This document shows, piece after piece, positions 5,909 to 8,260 of a stretch of 8,260 bases of DNA. The DNA is from Geodermatophilaceae bacterium (GTDB taxonomy: Bacteria; Actinomycetota; Actinomycetes; Mycobacteriales; Geodermatophilaceae), in NCBI GenBank assembly GCA_013811975.1, contig JACCUF010000403.1:1-8260 (forward strand), given 5' to 3'. Made by a program: the position numbers and the translations under genes. Position 1 is the stretch's first letter; every line of letters starts with the position of its first letter. A model generated the notes under the pieces. That model ran no database searches. It was not told the origin of the DNA and worked only from the letters and a program-made list of their open reading frames with translations.

Positions 5909-7180
5909 TCAGCGGCGGCGCAGGTGTCGCCAACGGAGCACCGCCGCCGAGAGGGCAGCCGGGAAGACCAGCACAGCCGCAGCGGCGCCGACACTGGCCA
6001 TCGGTGATGCGCCGATCGTGGCCAACCCACCGTCCCCGAGGGCGCCACCGGCCAGCCACTGCGCGATACCCATCCCTACCGACAACGTCAGGCATGCCAC
6101 CAGCGCCCAGCCGGCCGCATGCAGCGGCCGCACATCGTCGTCCAGCCGACGGGCCACGACCGCGCCTACAGCCAGCCCGCACAGGACCGGAACGACGAGG
6201 CCGAGCAGGGCAGCCAACGGCACTGCGGGACGATCCGGCAAGGCGGCGACAAGCGGCACCGCCGGGACCACTCCCAAGGTGACCCCGAAGGCCGAAACCA
6301 TCGTGCCCGATCCGACGGCAAAACCGGGGCCGATCAGCACCGCCACGGCATAGACCGCGGCGTTGGGCAACAGCAGCAGGCTCAGGACGAACACGCCGAG
6401 GCCGGCGCTCCAGCCCGGAGCCAAGCTCTCTGTGAGCGTGGCGAATCCAGCCCGATCCACTGCGATCGCGATACCGAGCGTCCCGACTCCGGCAGCCAAG
6501 AGGAGCGCCGCGCCTGCCCCGACACCGGCGATGAGCGCCCGTGACGGGAAGCGGACGACATCATGAATCAATCTGCCGTGACCGGCTGTATGCAACAGAC
6601 CGCCGGCCCCGGCAAACGCGCTCACACCCACCAGGCCAGGGACGGCTGAGCCCCACCCGATCTGCGCACCCGAGGTCGATCCGATCAAGATCAGTCCCAG
6701 GCCGACGGCGGTGTAGGTGAGCACCAAGGCGGTCAACAGGACGGCGATCTGGGCAAGGCTGTCCACCTGCGCGCGTCGTCCGGCCCAGCAAGCGGCATAC
6801 CAGCAGCACACCGCAAGCATGGCGGTCACGCCGAGCGGCGTGACCGCGATCAGGACCCCGCCAGCGGCCACGTCGGCGCCATGACCCAGCAGCCACCCCT
6901 GGGCCGAGAGTCGGGCCGGGCCGACGATGGAGCCTCCGACAGCTGGCTCGACGATCCAGGCCAAGCCGATGAAGGCGCCAAGCAACATCAGACCGGCAAC
7001 GGCCGCACCCAGTCCGGCAACCGACCCGGCCACCAGCATTCCGGTGCCAGCACCCGATGCACTCGCATCCTCCGGGGTAGCCCGAGCATCCGGCGCAGCC
7101 GACCATCGGGGTCCTACGGTGGTCACTGCCCCACCATGCAAGGCGTCGACGGCGACACGAGGCAGGCGCGCCGAGAGCAC
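5909..7180 (-). CDS. PerM-like polytopic membrane protein (DUF6350)
   Basis: A multi-pass membrane protein, 423 residues from the GTG at 7178-7180, with about ten hydrophobic segments. Their approximate positions are 49-77, 107-134, 143-167, 177-195, 213-241, 258-283, 294-314, 318-343, 355-377 and 391-415. The best-conserved block is around 270-313: LLPNAAVYAVAVLIGPGFAVG, then SGT, then a GVTLGVVPAVPLVAALP stretch. It is what I recognise as the DUF6350 signature. The family member in M. tuberculosis, PerM (Rv0955), supports division and persistence under stress and is reported to act with FtsB; transfer of that role here is inference. As in that organism, the gene sits just before purN and after a DUF5336-type gene. 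The start is uncertain: the first 48 residues are Ala/Gly/Arg-rich and non-hydrophobic, the GTG at 7124-7126 (GGTGGGG just upstream) is a plausible alternative, and neither has a strong ribosome-binding site. Confidence 0.82.
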   Translation of the reverse strand: MLSARLPRVAVDALHGGAVTTVGPRWSAAPDARATPEDASASGAGTGMLVAGSVAGLGAAVAGLMLLGAFIGLAWIVEPAVGGSIVGPARLSAQGWLLGHGADVAAGGVLIAVTPLGVTAMLAVCCWYAACWAGRRAQVDSLAQIAVLLTALVLTYTAVGLGLILIGSTSGAQIGWGSAVPGLVGVSAFAGAGGLLHTAGHGRLIHDVVRFPSRALIAGVGAGAALLLAAGVGTLGIAIAVDRAGFATLTESLAPGWSAGLGVFVLSLLLLPNAAVYAVAVLIGPGFAVGSGTMVSAFGVTLGVVPAVPLVAALPDRPAVPLAALLGLVVPVLCGLAVGAVVARRLDDDVRPLHAAGWALVACLTLSVGMGIAQWLAGGALGDGGLATIGASPMASVGAAAAVLVFPAALSAAVLRWRHLRRR

Positions 7181-7276
7181 CGGACGCGTTCACCCCGGCG
7201 CCCTCGGCATCACTGGCCAAGGCAGTTGGTCGCCTTCCAGCCGGTTGCACCTACCGTCGAACTGTCGAACCCGTGA

Positions 7277-8260
7277 TCAGGTCGGCGTCGAGCCACCGCT
7301 TCCGCCAGCGGGCGGGTTCGTGCCGTACGGCGGTGGCGGGGCGGGGGTACCCCCGGCACCCGGAGCCTGGGACTGGCCCTGGGACGGATGCACGGCCGTT
7401 GCCGGCGGGGGGCCACCGTACCCAGCACCGGGCGAGGGCGGACTGGACTGTCCGTATCCGCCCTGACCCTGCTGGCCGGGCTGACCCTGCCCGTAGGCAC
7501 TCGGCGGCTGCTGGCCGGGCTGACCGTATCCACCCGGTGCCGGCGGGCCGTAGCCGAGGTGCGGAGCTCCCTGCTGCGAGTCGGATTGGGCGACGTTCTG
7601 CTGCAACTTACTGATGCCACCCTGCAGGGACTTCGCCCCGCCGGCTTTCAGGAACGACATCGCGACGCCGACATTCACCACGATCAACGCGGCCAGCGCG
7701 AGCCAGCCGCCGATCCCGACCGCTACACCATCGGTGGACAGGATGTCGAGGAACTCGATCAGGAAGAGGATGTCAACCAGGAGCACGATGCCGGCGATGA
7801 CGAAATGCAGCGGAAAGTTGGCCGGGATGAGCTTGAAGATCTTGGCCACGATCGCGGCCAACACGATGAGGAGCAGGATGACCCCGAAGCTCAGCAGACC
7901 GGAGGTCCAAGCGTTGGCACCACCGTAGTCCACACCGGAATAGGAGGCTTGAATCTGAGCCTCGCATGCGGCCTGGGCGTCGCCGAGCCCCGCGCAGGAC
8001 TGTGCGGCGATGGCATCGATGTCCACGTCCGGGACAGCGAACTCGAAGAAGCTGAAGATGAACACCAACAGGGCCCCGCCGGCGGTCAGCCAGTCAGGCA
8101 GCGACACCGACTTCGGGTCGAAGGAGCCACCCGATCGAGCCGCGGCGCCAGGGTACTGACCCTGGTTGCCATAGGATGGCTGCTGAGGTTGGCCGCCGTA
8201 ACCGGGCGGTCCGCCGGGCTGCTGGCCGTACCCAGGCTGGCCACCCGGAGCTTGCTGGCC
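7277..8260 (-). CDS. DUF5336-like membrane protein with Gly/Pro/Gln/Tyr-rich tails, 5' end beyond window
   Basis: The open frame runs off the right edge, so the N-terminus is missing; 327 residues are visible. Residues 1-45 are rich in G, Q, P and Y with repeated PGYG and GQQ units. Four hydrophobic segments follow at about 58-76, 119-138, 152-171 and 181-202. Residues 225-327 return to repetitive low complexity (AYGQ, GYGQ, QPGQQ, PPP). A GTG at 8105-8107 begins a shorter frame, but it has no ribosome-binding site and the upstream composition is clearly continuous with the protein, so it is rejected as the start. The loop between helices 1 and 2 (77-118) is acidic and has two cysteines, C89 and C99, that could form a disulfide outside the cell. 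Acidic residues E73, D163 and E169 lie in or at the ends of helices. Context and architecture fit M. tuberculosis Rv0954 (DUF5336), linked to the division complex; direct homology is not proven by eye. Confidence 0.65.
   Translation of the reverse strand, partial: GQQAPGGQPGYGQQPGGPPGYGGQPQQPSYGNQGQYPGAAARSGGSFDPKSVSLPDWLTAGGALLVFIFSFFEFAVPDVDIDAIAAQSCAGLGDAQAACEAQIQASYSGVDYGGANAWTSGLLSFGVILLLIVLAAIVAKIFKLIPANFPLHFVIAGIVLLVDILFLIEFLDILSTDGVAVGIGGWLALAALIVVNVGVAMSFLKAGGAKSLQGGISKLQQNVAQSDSQQGAPHLGYGPPAPGGYGQPGQQPPSAYGQGQPGQQGQGGYGQSSPPSPGAGYGGPPPATAVHPSQGQSQAPGAGGTPAPPPPYGTNPPAGGSGGSTPT

Noticed and set aside
5836..6048. 71-residue N-terminal extension of purN
   Set aside because: It overlaps the end of the PerM-like gene, is Arg/Ser/Pro-rich like a shadow frame, and a GTG with AAGGA gives a family-length protein.
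7200..7223. Imperfect hairpin between the DUF5336-like and PerM-like genes (arms 7200-7207 and 7217-7223)
   Set aside because: The stem needs a bulge and a G-U pair and has no following T-run, so it is not supported as a terminator.
7256..7270. GTCGAAC repeated twice with one base between, resembling half-sites of an actinobacterial SOS (LexA) box
   Set aside because: The copies are direct, not inverted, so they do not make the TCGAACnnnnGTTCGA palindrome LexA needs.

Overview
The window looks like chromosomal housekeeping DNA from a high-GC actinomycete (Actinomycetota). Evidence: strong G/C bias at third codon positions, GTG starts, a eukaryotic-like NADP-isocitrate dehydrogenase, and three actinobacterial membrane families (DUF3017, a PerM/DUF6350-type protein and a DUF5336-like protein). 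The order DUF5336-like, PerM-like, purN, purH (read on the minus strand) matches Mycobacterium tuberculosis Rv0954-Rv0957 as I recall it. The genus cannot be fixed from this sequence; a Nakamurella/Frankia/Pseudonocardia-like lineage is only a guess.

Layout, left to right. Bases 1-3073 hold a minus-strand run read folD -> DUF3017 -> mdh -> icd, with icd cut by the left edge (279 residues visible, C-terminus missing). Bases 3074-3189 are a short divergent intergenic region. Bases 3190-3675 hold the only plus-strand gene, a small four-helix membrane protein of unknown function. It ends 7 bp from the convergent purH stop. Bases 3683-8260 hold a second minus-strand run read DUF5336-like -> PerM-like -> purN -> purH. 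The DUF5336-like gene is cut at its 5' end by the right edge.

How the genes fit together. FolD makes 5,10-methenyl- and 10-formyl-tetrahydrofolate. PurN and PurH spend 10-formyl-THF at the two formyl-transfer steps of purine synthesis, so the two runs are metabolically linked. Mdh and Icd are two TCA-cycle dehydrogenases; Icd and FolD also yield NADPH. The PerM-like and DUF5336-like proteins belong to families tied to cell-envelope integrity and division in mycobacteria; what they share with purine genes is unknown.

No tRNA, rRNA, CRISPR array, insertion sequence, prophage or obvious intrinsic terminator was seen. There is no gene-free stretch above 300 bases. Starts of folD, purN and DUF3017 were moved inward from the longest open frames on the basis of ribosome-binding sites and family alignment. 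The most interesting items are the uncharacterised membrane proteins and their placement, a probable leaderless start for mdh, and the use of an LDH-like rather than cytosolic-type malate dehydrogenase.
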